Shown here piece by piece: positions 27,404 to 36,262 of a stretch of DNA of 64,000 bases. How positions within the stretch are numbered: position 1 is the stretch's first letter; every line of letters starts with the position of its first letter. The stretch is taken from the NCBI RefSeq assembly GCF_026619435.1, contig NZ_JAOVZQ010000001.1, positions 3,665,501 through 3,729,500 on the forward strand, in the 5' to 3' direction. The translations under genes and the position numbers were made by a program. The stretch comes from Hoeflea ulvae. Lineage in GTDB: Bacteria > Pseudomonadota > Alphaproteobacteria > Rhizobiales > Rhizobiaceae. The notes below the pieces were generated by a model that saw only the letters and a program-made list of their open reading frames with translations, made no database searches and was not told the origin of the DNA.

Positions 27404-28257
27404 GCCTCAGCCTCCCGTTTGCGCCCGACAAACAGCGTCAGCGCCACCAGCCCCAGCGTGACCAGCACCAGGAACACCGCCATGGCTGCGGCGAAGGGCA
27501 TGTTGGACTGGTAGATCGCCTGATCGGTGATCAGCACCGACAGCGTCCAGTGCTGCGGCCGGCCAAGAATCTGCGGCAGCAGATAGGAGCCGAGCGCGAA
27601 GATGAACACCATGATCAGCGTCGCCAGAATGGTGGTCCTCAGCGCCGGCACCACCACGGTGAAAAAGGCCCGGATCGGCGAGGCGCCGAGCGTCCGCGCA
27701 GCTTCCGTCAGCGTCGGATCAAGCCGCACAAGTGCCGGATAAAGCACCAGAATCGTATAGGGCAGCGCCTGGTAGACCATGGCCGTCAACACAGCCGGAA
27801 AGCCAGGCGCCAGCGCTATTGCCTTGTCCATCAGCCCCAGCGTTACGAAAAGATTGGTGATCCCTGCAGTGCGGGAAAACAGCGTCGACCAGGCAAAGCC
27901 GATGATCACTTCCGACAGCGACAGCACAGAGAGCAGCGCCACCATCCAGACGATCTGCGACCGCCGGGTCAATCGCGTCAGCATATAGGTGAACGGCACC
28001 CCGATGGCGACGCAGCAGATGGCAACCAGAACCGCCAGCATCAGCGAGAAGCCGAGCACATTGGCAAAGAACAGGCTCAGGAACCGCTCATAATTGGAAT
28101 ACACGAAGGCCGGTGTGTAGAACCCGCCCTGAAGACGCTGGAAGAAGCTGACCGCGATCATGGTCCCGAACGGAATCACGAAAAACACGATCAGCATGAT
28201 CGCCGGAAATGCCAGCGGCCCGTAATCGGTGAGCTTTTGCGGCGCCTCGCGTCTCAT
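27400..28257 (-). CDS. ABC transporter permease (PotB-like), 285 aa
   Basis: Paired permease with an N-terminal helix (LAFPAIMLIVFFVIPFGTM) and the EAA loop EAARTLGASPIRAFFTVVVPAL (about residues 190-211). The start MRREAPQKLTDYG at 28257 overlaps the ATPase stop by ATGA. The upstream in-frame extension to 28371 is a shadow of the ATPase gene. It forms the channel with the PotC-like protein. Confidence 0.9.
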   Translation of the reverse strand: MRREAPQKLTDYGPLAFPAIMLIVFFVIPFGTMIAVSFFQRLQGGFYTPAFVYSNYERFLSLFFANVLGFSLMLAVLVAICCVAIGVPFTYMLTRLTRRSQIVWMVALLSVLSLSEVIIGFAWSTLFSRTAGITNLFVTLGLMDKAIALAPGFPAVLTAMVYQALPYTILVLYPALVRLDPTLTEAARTLGASPIRAFFTVVVPALRTTILATLIMVFIFALGSYLLPQILGRPQHWTLSVLITDQAIYQSNMPFAAAMAVFLVLVTLGLVALTLFVGRKREAEA

Positions 28258-29291
28258 TTCGAAAGCACCACACAGACGCCGGGCTCGAGCACGACGCCGA
28301 CCGGCTGTCCAACCGAGACGTCGGGCCGCGCCCGCGGCGTCGACACCGCGATGACCGGCTTGCCGCCGCAATCGATGAAGGTCTCGATGGTGCCACCGAG
28401 ATCGCGGACGAAGGTCACGGTGCCGGTAATCGCGCCGTCGCTGCCAGGTGCCGTCAGATGCACATCTTCCGGCCGGATCGAGATGATCGCCTTGCCGCCG
28501 CCCGGTGCGGCCAGGCCCGGAATCGCCTGGCCGAGCGCCACGGCGCGGCCGGCGCTGTCAGTGTCCATGTCGATGAGATTGGTCGAGCCGATGAAATCGG
28601 CCACGAACGTGTCGGCGGGCTGCCGGTAGATCTCCATCGGGCTTGCCGCCTGGCGGATCTCGCCCTTGTTCATCACCACCACCGTGTCGGCCATGGTCAT
28701 GGCCTCGCGCTGGTCATGGGTGACGACAATGGTGGTGATGCCGAGCTGCTGCTGCAATTGCCGCAATTCCACCTGCATCGCCTCGCGCAATTTGGCGTCG
28801 AGCGCTGACAAGGGCTCATCGAGCAGGAACAATTTGGGCGAGCGCGTCAGCGCCCGGGCAATCGCCACCCGCTGGCGCTGGCCGCCGGAAAGTCTGGCCA
28901 CTGGACGGTCGGCATAGCCGGAGAGATGGATCATCGACAGGAGCTCGTCGACGCGCTTTGTCTGCTCCTCGCGCGGTGCGCCGCGAATCCGGAGCGGATA
29001 GGCGATGTTCTCGCCGACGGTGAGATGCGGAAACAGCGCCAGCGACTGGAACACCATGCCGAGATTGCGCTTGTGCGTCGGCACCCGCGTGATGTCCTCG
29101 CCGTCAAGCAGGATCGACCCGCTGCTCGGCAGGTCCAGCCCGGCAATCATCCTGAGCAGCGTGGTCTTGCCGCAGCCCGAGGGGCCGAGCATGCAGACAA
29201 AGGTGCCGTGCGGCACGGTAAGTTGCACATCGTTGACTGCGGTGAAGCTGCCGAAATCCTTGCGAACGGTATCGAGCGTCAATCCAGACAT
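28254..29291 (-). CDS. ABC transporter ATP-binding protein (PotA-like), 345 aa
   Basis: ATPase of the importer. Walker A is [13 protein letters not shown] (about residues 34-46), the Q-loop is NLGMVFQSLALFPH, the signature is LSGGQRQRVAIARAL, and Walker B is [12 protein letters not shown] followed by VVTHDQREA. A C-terminal TOBE-type regulatory domain follows (about 240-345). It lies 105 bp after the binding-protein gene, with an intercistronic hairpin between them. Confidence 0.93.
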   Translation of the reverse strand: MSGLTLDTVRKDFGSFTAVNDVQLTVPHGTFVCMLGPSGCGKTTLLRMIAGLDLPSSGSILLDGEDITRVPTHKRNLGMVFQSLALFPHLTVGENIAYPLRIRGAPREEQTKRVDELLSMIHLSGYADRPVARLSGGQRQRVAIARALTRSPKLFLLDEPLSALDAKLREAMQVELRQLQQQLGITTIVVTHDQREAMTMADTVVVMNKGEIRQAASPMEIYRQPADTFVADFIGSTNLIDMDTDSAGRAVALGQAIPGLAAPGGGKAIISIRPEDVHLTAPGSDGAITGTVTFVRDLGGTIETFIDCGGKPVIAVSTPRARPDVSVGQPVGVVLEPGVCVVLSK

Positions 29292-29328
29292 TGTGTCCCC
29301 ATTGTCTTCCTGCCCCGGTCGGGGATCG

Positions 29329-29352
29329 GGAGAGCCGGCAAACCGGCTCTCC
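29329..29352 (-). other. Intercistronic hairpin between binding protein and ATPase genes
   Basis: GGAGAGCCGG and CCGGCTCTCC form a perfect 10-bp stem with a four-base loop. No T run follows on the minus strand, so it is not a simple terminator. Such hairpins after the binding-protein gene commonly protect its mRNA end so that it is made in excess over the membrane parts; that role is inferred. Confidence 0.55.
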
Positions 29353-29395
29353 TTTGGTCATGCAATCACGTCGCTTTACGGCGCGCAATCGGGTC

Positions 29396-30485
29396 TCAGC
29401 CGACGATCAGCTCTGTCCACTTCTGGTTCAGCCAGTCGGACTTGGTCTGGTAGAGGTCGTAGCGCGGGATGATCGGATCGATGTCCGACGACACGCTGGC
29501 AAACTCGTCGTCGGTTAGGTCGAGCAAATTGCGCTTCAGCGTCGGCGCGGTGCCGACCTTGCGCGACAGCGTCGACTGGATTTCCGGCTGGCTCATATAG
29601 TCGATGAACACATGCGCTTCCTCGACCTTGTCGGATGCGCGCGACAGCGCCCAGCAGCCTGAATCCTGAATGCCGCCTTCCTTGGGGAAGGTGGAGCGGA
29701 CCGGATGGCCGTCTGCGGCGGCAAGCCCGGTGACGTCGTGATAATACTGGCCCATCGGAATCTCGCCGGATTTCAGCGCCTGTTCGAACTGGGCTTCGTC
29801 GCGGTACCAGAGCCGGACATTGGGTTTGACCTCCGCGAGCTTCTCGAACGCCTTGTTGAGGCCTTCCTCGGTATCGAGCGCATCGGTGCCGCCCAGATAG
29901 GTCTTGGCGGTCACTTCCAGCAGGAACGAGTTCGACACCAGCGCCAGCAGGCCGAGCTTGTCGGCATTGGCCGGATCCCACAACGCGGCCCAGCTGTCAG
30001 GCGCTTCGGGGTAGGAATCGGTGTTGCTCACCAGCGTGATGTACCAGGCCACAGCACCGATACCGGCAACGCGGCCATCGGGATATTTGTTGACGAAGCG
30101 CTCGAGCAGATCGTCATAGTTCTTGATCTTCGCGGTGTCGATCGGCGCCCACAGCTCGGTCGACTGGCCCTTGAGCATGGCAACCTGCGACATCATCGAG
30201 ACATCGGCCGGCGCGACACCGGCCTTGGCGGCCTGTTCGAGCTGCACCAGCCAAGCTTCGCCGGTGGGCTCTGCGATCGATTCCACCGCAATGCCGCTGG
30301 CGGCGGTAAAGTCGGGAAAGATGTTCTTGTCGAACGAGATCCTTGAAGTAGCCGCCATAGACGCCGACCTTGAGCGAGCGGTCCTGGGCGCGCAGGATCG
30401 ACGGCATCGAAAGCGCTCCGATTGCCGCCGCTGTGCCGCCGAGGACGGCCCGGCGGCTGATGGATGAGGTGAGAATCTTTCGCAT
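29396..30485 (-). pseudogene. PotD-like binding protein, broken by one extra base as read
   Basis: Periplasmic binding protein of the adjacent PotABC-type importer. The N-terminal part is read from ATG 30485: a twin-arginine-like signal peptide (SRRAVLGGTAAAIGALSMPS) then SLKVGVYGGYFKD. The rest lies in a second frame and begins SFDKNIFPDFTAASGIAVES, then runs normally to 29396. Removing one base near 30338 joins them as KDSFDKNIF, and the whole would be about 362 residues. Either the gene is newly inactivated or the base is a sequence error. All downstream transport genes are intact, which favours error or a very recent change. Confidence 0.85.
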
Positions 30486-30551
30486 GGTTTTCTCCTTTGT
30501 TTTCCGGTCCCTGACCGGGGTTCCCTTGCAGTGCACTTGAGGTTCTTCGCC

Positions 30552-31199
30552 TCAATAAGCGGTTTGTCTGGCCTCCAGTATCCGCGCATATTGGGTCAGC
30601 GGAAAGCAGAGGACGAAAAAGATAAGCGCCACCAGTCCATAAACCCGGAACGGCTCGAAGGTGGCGTTGTTGATGGCGTTGGAGGTGCGCAACAGCTCGT
30701 CAAATCCGATGATCGAGGTCAGCGCCGTGGCCTTGATCAGCTGCACCAGAAAGCCGACGATCGGCGCGCGGGTGATCGAAAACGCCTGCGGCAGGATGAT
30801 CAGCCGGAGTTCCTGCACCCGGTGCAGACCGAGGCTTTGGGCGGCATCCCACTGGCCGGAGGGCAGCGCCTCGACACCGCTGCGCCAGATTTCGGCCAGA
30901 TAGGCGCTGGCATAAAAGGTCAGGCACAGCACGGCGGCCGTCCACGGCTCGATGCGGAAACCCAGCATCGGCATGCCGAAAAAGATCAGGAACAGCTGCA
31001 TCAGCAGCGGCGTGCCCTGAAACAGCGCGATATAGCCCTTGCCGACCCGCCTGATCCAGCCGGATTTGGAAATCCGCAGGATCAGGATCACGACCCCGAC
31101 GCTTGCGCCGCCGACAAAGGCTGCCAGCGACAGCGCCACGGTCCAGCGGGTGGCAAACAGCAGGTTGCGGATGATGTCCCAAAGCGTGAACTCGATCAT
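30552..31199 (-). CDS. Polar amino acid ABC permease, 215 aa
   Basis: HisM/GltK-type permease with the family features GTPLLMQLFLIFFGMPM (about residues 62-78) and an EAA-like loop AAQSLGLHRVQELRLIILPQAF (about 120-141). Five hydrophobic helices fit the usual topology. It overlaps the preceding permease by ATGA. No ATP-binding gene follows; the next gene, 66 bp on, encodes the PotD-like protein. Confidence 0.9.
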   Translation of the reverse strand: MIEFTLWDIIRNLLFATRWTVALSLAAFVGGASVGVVILILRISKSGWIRRVGKGYIALFQGTPLLMQLFLIFFGMPMLGFRIEPWTAAVLCLTFYASAYLAEIWRSGVEALPSGQWDAAQSLGLHRVQELRLIILPQAFSITRAPIVGFLVQLIKATALTSIIGFDELLRTSNAINNATFEPFRVYGLVALIFFVLCFPLTQYARILEARQTAY

Positions 31200-31864
31200 G
31201 ACACACCCGCTGGCAGACTGGCGCGCCCTGCCCCCACCAGCAGCCGCCTCAAGGCGATCGACAGGCCCAGATAGACAAGCGTGATGATGAAATAGGTCTC
31301 GAAAGCGCGGAAGGTGCGCGCCTGCAGCACGTCGCCCTGATAGGTCAACTCGGCAACGGAAATCTGTGACACGACGGCGGATTCTAGCATCATGATGACA
31401 ATCTGGCTGGTGAGCGCCGGAAAGATGATCTGCAAAGCCTGCGGCAGCACGATCTTGACGAAGACTTGCCGTGGCCGCAAGCCCAGCGCGAGCGCCGCTT
31501 CCCGCTGGCCCCTTGGCACGGCGTCAAGACCGGCGCCGACGATCTCCGTGGTATAGGCCGCCATGTTCAGCGTCATCGCCAGGATTGCCGCCGAGATCGG
31601 ATCAAGCCTGATGCCCATACTCGGCAGGCCGAAGAAGATGAAGAACAGCTGCACCAGGAACGGTGTGTTGCGGATCACTTCAACATAGATGGTGATGGCC
31701 TGGCGAAGCGGCCGGTTGCCGCTGCGCCGTCCGGCTGCCAGAACCACGCTGATCACCGTGCCCAGAACGGTGGTCACCGCAATCAGCAGGATGGTCATCG
31801 ACGCGCCGCGGGCAATTGCCCCCAGCGCGTCGTAAAGCCAGCCGAAGTCGAGGCCATAGGACAA
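31196..31864 (-). CDS. Polar amino acid ABC permease, 222 aa
   Basis: Second permease of the pair, with RNTPFLVQLFFIFFGLPSMG (about residues 64-83) and the EAA loop EAALALGLRPRQVFVKIVLPQA. It starts three bases after the binding-protein stop, so the genes are co-translated. The substrate class (polar amino acids, opines or related amines) follows from the family. Confidence 0.9.
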   Translation of the reverse strand: MSYGLDFGWLYDALGAIARGASMTILLIAVTTVLGTVISVVLAAGRRSGNRPLRQAITIYVEVIRNTPFLVQLFFIFFGLPSMGIRLDPISAAILAMTLNMAAYTTEIVGAGLDAVPRGQREAALALGLRPRQVFVKIVLPQALQIIFPALTSQIVIMMLESAVVSQISVAELTYQGDVLQARTFRAFETYFIITLVYLGLSIALRRLLVGAGRASLPAGVS

Positions 31865-31867
31865 GGT

Positions 31868-32671
31868 CTAGTCCTTGAGGTTTTCCGGGTTGAGATCAAC
31901 CTTGAGCCAGGTCTGCGAAGAGGCATTCAGGCTGCCGTCTTCGATCATCTTGGCGATGGTGTCGTTGATCGCGGTCTTCAGCGCCTCTTCGCCCTTGTTG
32001 AGCGCAATGTGGGACGGCGAGCTCAGCAGCTGGAACTTCTGTTCCGGCTTCATCTCGTCCTGCTTGGCCAGCACGCTTGCGCCGACATCATTGCCGACGA
32101 CCATCAGGTCGGTCTGGCCGGAGATGAAGGCCTGGATCACCGAATTGTAGTTGTCGAACCGCTTGATGTCGGTGCCTTCAGGCGCCGCTTCGGTCAGCGA
32201 GGTGTCTTCCAGCGTGCCCTTGTTGACGGCGATCGACTTGCCGGCGAGATCCGCGGGCTCGGTGACATCCGCAGCGGCAGGCCCGATGACGGCGATGTAA
32301 TAGGGTGCATAGGCCGCGGCATAATCGATGACTTCCGCGCGCTCGTCGGAGTAGCCGACGCTCATCAGCAGGTCGACGCGACGGTCGTTGAGATAGGGAA
32401 TGCGGTTCTGGCCGGTGACGGCAACAGGAACCAGCTCGACCTTCAGCGCGTCGGCAATCGCCTGGGCGACGTCCATGTCATAGCCCTTCAGGCTCATGTC
32501 GGAGCTCGCCGAGGAGAATGGCGGGAAGTCGGCGAACACACCAACATTGAGCTTGCCGGCGGCCTGGATATCGACGACGGCATCGGCATTGGCCGGAGCG
32601 GCAAAGCCCAGGCCTGCGCCAAGCAGCGCGAGGGCTGCGATGGAGGATTTCAGGTTGCGATGCAGTGACAT
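31868..32671 (-). CDS. Polar amino acid ABC substrate-binding protein, 267 aa
   Basis: Periplasmic binding protein of the SBP_bac_3 family. The signal peptide (LKSSIAALALLGAGLGFAAPANA) is followed by KLNVGVFADFPPFSS, KGYDMDVAQAIADAL and NDRRVDLLMSVGYSDER, the usual ligand-site blocks. ATG 32671 has AGAGGA six bases upstream; the extra codons to 32695 are not used. It lies 89 bp after the ureohydrolase gene on the same strand. Confidence 0.92.
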   Translation of the reverse strand: MSLHRNLKSSIAALALLGAGLGFAAPANADAVVDIQAAGKLNVGVFADFPPFSSASSDMSLKGYDMDVAQAIADALKVELVPVAVTGQNRIPYLNDRRVDLLMSVGYSDERAEVIDYAAAYAPYYIAVIGPAAADVTEPADLAGKSIAVNKGTLEDTSLTEAAPEGTDIKRFDNYNSVIQAFISGQTDLMVVGNDVGASVLAKQDEMKPEQKFQLLSSPSHIALNKGEEALKTAINDTIAKMIEDGSLNASSQTWLKVDLNPENLKD

Positions 32672-32760
32672 GGATGTTCCTCTGGAATGGTTCATTATGT
32701 TCGGCGTGGGCCGCCGTTGCTCATTGCATTCCGTTCAATGGCGAAATTGGTGGCCGGGCG

Positions 32761-33822
32761 TCAGGCCTGCCCGTCGGTGACGGCCGGGCTGAAGACCATC
32801 AGGCTGAGGATCTCGAACAGCACCTGCGCGCCGGCATGTGCCGTGTTGGTAGTGGAATCATATTGCGGCGCAACTTCAACAACGTCGCCGCCGACAATGT
32901 TCATGCCTTTCAGGCCGCGGATCAGTTCCAGCACTTCGCGTGTGGTCAGACCGCCGACCTCGGGCGTGCCGGTGCCTGGCGCAAAGGCCGGATCGAGACT
33001 GTCGATGTCGAAGGAGAGATAGGTCGGGCCGTCGCCGATGATCTGTTTGGCCCGTTCGATGATCGCCGGCATGCCCATCCCGGTGACCTCCTCGGCGTGG
33101 ATGACGGTCATCCCCGATTCATAGGAGAATTCCCACAGATATTCGGCCGACCCGCGAATGCCGATCTGGATTGTCCGGGTCGGGTCGAGCACGCCGTCGA
33201 GCACGGCGTTGCGGAACGGGCCGCCATGATGGAACTTGGTCAGGTCATAGGCGCCGCCGGTGTCGCAATGGGCGTCGATATGGATCATGCCGACCGGGCG
33301 GCTCTTGCCGACGGCCTTCAGGATCGGGTGGGTGATCGAGTGGTCGCCGCCCACCGACAGCGGCAGCACGCCGGCATCGACGATCTGGCCGACGCGGCGC
33401 TCGATGTCCTCGTGGCTCATCTCCAGCCGGTAGCGGCTGCGGAAGCTGACATCGCCGATATCGGCGACGCGCAGTTCCTGCACCGGGGCACAGTCGAGCA
33501 CGTGATTATAAGGTCCGATGCGTTCGATTGTGCGCAGGGCGCGCGGCCCGAAACGCGAGCCGTTGCGGTTGGTGACGCCCAGATCCATCGGCATGCCGAT
33601 AATGGCCACCTGCAGATCGCCGAAATCCGGATTGTCGTTGTCGATCTCGACGTAAGGAGCTGTCAGGAAGGTGGGGATGCCGGAATAGGGTGCGAGCCGC
33701 GTGCCGCTTTCGGTGAAGATCTTGTCGGCAACCCGACGGAATTTCGGATTGAACAACTCGCCGCCGTGGCTTTCGGCATATTTGCCCTTGAGCGCGTCGA
33801 GCTTTGTCTTGTCCCAAGCCAT
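32761..33822 (-). CDS. Agmatinase-family ureohydrolase, 353 aa
   Basis: A binuclear manganese enzyme that releases urea from a guanidino compound. The metal-binding motifs GGDHS (about residue 150), HIDAHCDTGG (about 174-183) and SFDIDSLDPAFAPGTGTPE (about 262-280) are complete. Agmatine is one candidate; guanidinobutyrate and guanidinopropionate enzymes share this length and pattern. ATG 33822 follows GAGGA. It heads a minus-strand unit with two amine or amino acid importers and an amidase, divergent from LysR, so catabolism of an imported guanidino compound is a reasonable inference. Confidence 0.88.
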   Translation of the reverse strand: MAWDKTKLDALKGKYAESHGGELFNPKFRRVADKIFTESGTRLAPYSGIPTFLTAPYVEIDNDNPDFGDLQVAIIGMPMDLGVTNRNGSRFGPRALRTIERIGPYNHVLDCAPVQELRVADIGDVSFRSRYRLEMSHEDIERRVGQIVDAGVLPLSVGGDHSITHPILKAVGKSRPVGMIHIDAHCDTGGAYDLTKFHHGGPFRNAVLDGVLDPTRTIQIGIRGSAEYLWEFSYESGMTVIHAEEVTGMGMPAIIERAKQIIGDGPTYLSFDIDSLDPAFAPGTGTPEVGGLTTREVLELIRGLKGMNIVGGDVVEVAPQYDSTTNTAHAGAQVLFEILSLMVFSPAVTDGQA

Positions 33823-33927
33823 TGATTCGTCCTCGCGATAGGTCATGGCGCGCCGGAAAGCACCGCCGTTGATCAAAATGTTGCAAAGCAGCGATGCGAA
33901 AGCAATTGATATTGTTAACACGGTTTG

Positions 33928-33944
33928 TGTGAGTTATTCTCACA
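33928..33944. promoter_or_regulatory. Inverted repeat in the ureohydrolase/LysR divergent promoter
   Basis: TGTGAG-TTATT-CTCACA is a perfect palindrome 17 bp before the LysR start, in the 138-bp divergent gap. Its position and T...A symmetry suit LysR autoregulation and control of the ureohydrolase operon. Confidence 0.5.
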
Positions 33945-33960
33945 TCAGGAGTGCCTGACA

Positions 33961-36138
33961 ATGACCCAGCGACTGCCGCCGCTCAATCCCCTGAGAGCCT
34001 TCGAGGCGACCGCCCGCAACCGCTCGCTGACCAAGGCGGCGCAGGAGCTCTGCGTCACCCACGGCGCTGTCAGCCACCAGATCAAGGCGCTGGAAGCCTC
34101 GCTCAAGGTCAAGCTTTTCAACCGCAGCGGCCAGCGGCTGACCCTGACCGAACATGGCGCAGACCTGTTACCTTCGGTGACATCCGCCTTCGGCGAAATC
34201 GCCGCTGCAACCGCCCGAATGACCCGGCCGGCCAAGGCCGGCTCGCTGTCGATTTCCTGCGTGTCGGCGCTGCTGTCGCTGTGGCTGATGCCGCGTCTGG
34301 CGAGTTTCACCGCGCGTTATCCCGAGATCCGCCTGACCTTCACCGCCGGCAATGATCCCGCGATGATCCACTCGCCCGATGTCGATGTCGCCATTTTGTA
34401 TGGCGATGGCAGCTGGACCGATTGCTGGCTCAAGCTGTGGTCGCATTTCGACCTGTTCCCGATCGCCAGCCCGTCGCTGATCAACAACCGGCCGATCCGG
34501 ACCGCCCGAGACCTGGCCGAGCACACCATTTTGCATGGCGACAACGGACATGAATGGCACATCTGGCGGACCGCCGCCGATGTCCGCGGCATCACCGGCG
34601 GCCAGCAACATTATTTCTCCGACGTGCGGCTGGCGCTCGAGGCGGCGGTGCTTGGCCACGGCATTGCGCTTGGTGACACCTTGACAGCGGCGAGCCTGTT
34701 GACCAAGGGACAGGTGATCGTGCCGTTCAAGCTTGCCGTTCCTGCAGTCCACGCCTTCTATGTCGCCTGCAGCAACGATCTGCGTTCGACGCCTGTGGTC
34801 GACGCCTTCATCGACTGGCTGTTTTCCAGCATCGAGGAGGAGGACGCCAGTGGCCGAGCCGCTGATTGCCGCCCGCCGGACCATTCGCCGGGCGCAGCAG
34901 GCCCAGACGCCGCATCACACCGAAACCGATCCTGTCACCGAGACGGATCCATGAAAGCATCCATCATGCCGGCCGCCCGTTTCAATCCGCTCGTCGAAAC
35001 CCTTTCCGCGCCGCCAATTCCTGCGGTCCAGGCCTGGAAGCGCGACTATCACGGCCATCTCGGACCGCTGATCGACCTGTCGCAGGCCGTTCCCGGCTAT
35101 CCACCGCATCCCGACATGCTGGGATGGCTCGGCGAGGCGGCCAGTTCGCCTGATACGGCAGGCTATGGCGACATCGAGGGCGAGCCGGATCTGCGCCTGG
35201 CCTATGCGGACTGGGTCAGCACCATCTATGCGGCCAAGATCGCAGCAACCAATATCCAGATCACCTCGGGCTGCAACCAGGCCTTCATGGCGGCGATGAT
35301 GGCGATTGCCGGTCCGGGCGACACCGTGCTCCTGACCAATCCTTGCTATTTCAACCACGAAACCACGCTGGCGATGTCCGGCGTCAAGGTCGGCTATGTC
35401 GATTGTCATGCCCAAAACGGTTTTCTGCCGACAGTGGCAGCGGTGGAAGCCAAGATCGCTGACGGCGTCCGCGCGCTGGCCGTGGTCACGCCCAACAACC
35501 CCACCGGCGCCACCTATCCCGACGGCCTGCTTGGCGAGTTGTTCGAGCTGTGCCGCAAGCATGGGCTCTGGCTGATTGTCGACGAGACCTATCGCGATTT
35601 CCTTCCGCTCGATTCCGGTCCTCCGCATAGGCTGTTTGCCATTCCCGGATGGCAGGACACCCTGATCGGGCTTTACAGTTTTTCCAAATCCTTCTGCATT
35701 CCCGGCCATCGCGTCGGCGCGGTGACGGCGGGGAAAGACGTCGTCAGCCAGATCGCCAAGGTGATGGACAATCTGCAGATCTGCGCGCCGCGCCCGCCGC
35801 AGGCAGCCCTTGCCAGAGCCATTCCTGCGCTCGTCGATTGGCGTCGCGACAATACTCTGGAGATCTCCGCACGCAGTTCGGCGCTAATCGAGGTGATGGC
35901 AGGTGCGCCGGGCTGGGAGGTTGCCGCACTCGGCGCCTATTTCGCTTTTGTCCGCCATCCTTTCACAGACCTCAGTGCCTATGACGCTGCTCAGAAGCTG
36001 GCCCGCGACGCCGGCATCATCACCATTCCCGGCTCGTTCTTCGGCCAGGGACTTGAGCGCTATCTCCGCGTTGCCTTCGCCAATGCCGATGTGCCAACCA
36101 TCCGGCAACTCGGCGTCCGTTTTGCCGCCACCGGCTGA
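33961..36138 (+). CDS. GcvA-like LysR regulator read in frame with a class I/II aminotransferase (725 aa)
   Basis: One open frame encodes two complete proteins. Residues 1-300 are a LysR regulator of the GcvA type: helix-turn-helix in LRAFEATARNRSLTKAAQEL and THGAVSHQIKALE, then a substrate-binding domain ending WLFSSIEEE. Residues 331-725 form a PLP-dependent aminotransferase with NNPTGATYP, VDETYRDF and the Schiff-base Lys in YSFSKSFCIPGHRVG. The linker (about 297-330) is poor protein. Read one base later, it becomes a high-GC3 tail ending TETDP, with a stop that forms an ATGA with the aminotransferase ATG at 34951. Two separate genes with one extra base near 34837-34850 are thus the likelier reading. 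AGGAG precedes the LysR ATG. Confidence 0.85.
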   Translation: MTQRLPPLNPLRAFEATARNRSLTKAAQELCVTHGAVSHQIKALEASLKVKLFNRSGQRLTLTEHGADLLPSVTSAFGEIAAATARMTRPAKAGSLSISCVSALLSLWLMPRLASFTARYPEIRLTFTAGNDPAMIHSPDVDVAILYGDGSWTDCWLKLWSHFDLFPIASPSLINNRPIRTARDLAEHTILHGDNGHEWHIWRTAADVRGITGGQQHYFSDVRLALEAAVLGHGIALGDTLTAASLLTKGQVIVPFKLAVPAVHAFYVACSNDLRSTPVVDAFIDWLFSSIEEEDASGRAADCRPPDHSPGAAGPDAASHRNRSCHRDGSMKASIMPAARFNPLVETLSAPPIPAVQAWKRDYHGHLGPLIDLSQAVPGYPPHPDMLGWLGEAASSPDTAGYGDIEGEPDLRLAYADWVSTIYAAKIAATNIQITSGCNQAFMAAMMAIAGPGDTVLLTNPCYFNHETTLAMSGVKVGYVDCHAQNGFLPTVAAVEAKIADGVRALAVVTPNNPTGATYPDGLLGELFELCRKHGLWLIVDETYRDFLPLDSGPPHRLFAIPGWQDTLIGLYSFSKSFCIPGHRVGAVTAGKDVVSQIAKVMDNLQICAPRPPQAALARAIPALVDWRRDNTLEISARSSALIEVMAGAPGWEVAALGAYFAFVRHPFTDLSAYDAAQKLARDAGIITIPGSFFGQGLERYLRVAFANADVPTIRQLGVRFAATG
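34837..34954 (+). other. LysR-aminotransferase junction, suspected frame change
   Basis: In the literal frame this stretch codes ASGRAADCRPPDHSP and similar, with rare third positions. In the +1 frame it codes VAEPLIAARRTIRRAQQ and ends at TGA 34952-34954, overlapping ATG 34951. Native coordinates would then be LysR 33961-34954 and aminotransferase 34951-36138 (395 aa). Confidence 0.6.
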
Positions 36139-36232
36139 CCACGCCCCTGCCCGCAAACCCGGCGTCCTTCGCTCCTCACACGGCCCTGCCCCGGCGCATG
36201 GCTTGACCTTGCAACGGGTTCGGCCTATTTTC

Positions 36233-36246
36233 TGAGTGATCACTCA
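36233..36246. promoter_or_regulatory. BetI-like operator site A (Rieske gene)
   Basis: TGAGTGATCACTCA is a perfect 14-bp palindrome 17 bp before the Rieske ATG. It fits the pattern shared with four other sites in the island. Confidence 0.65.
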
Positions 36247-36262
36247 TAATTTCAGGTGCCCT

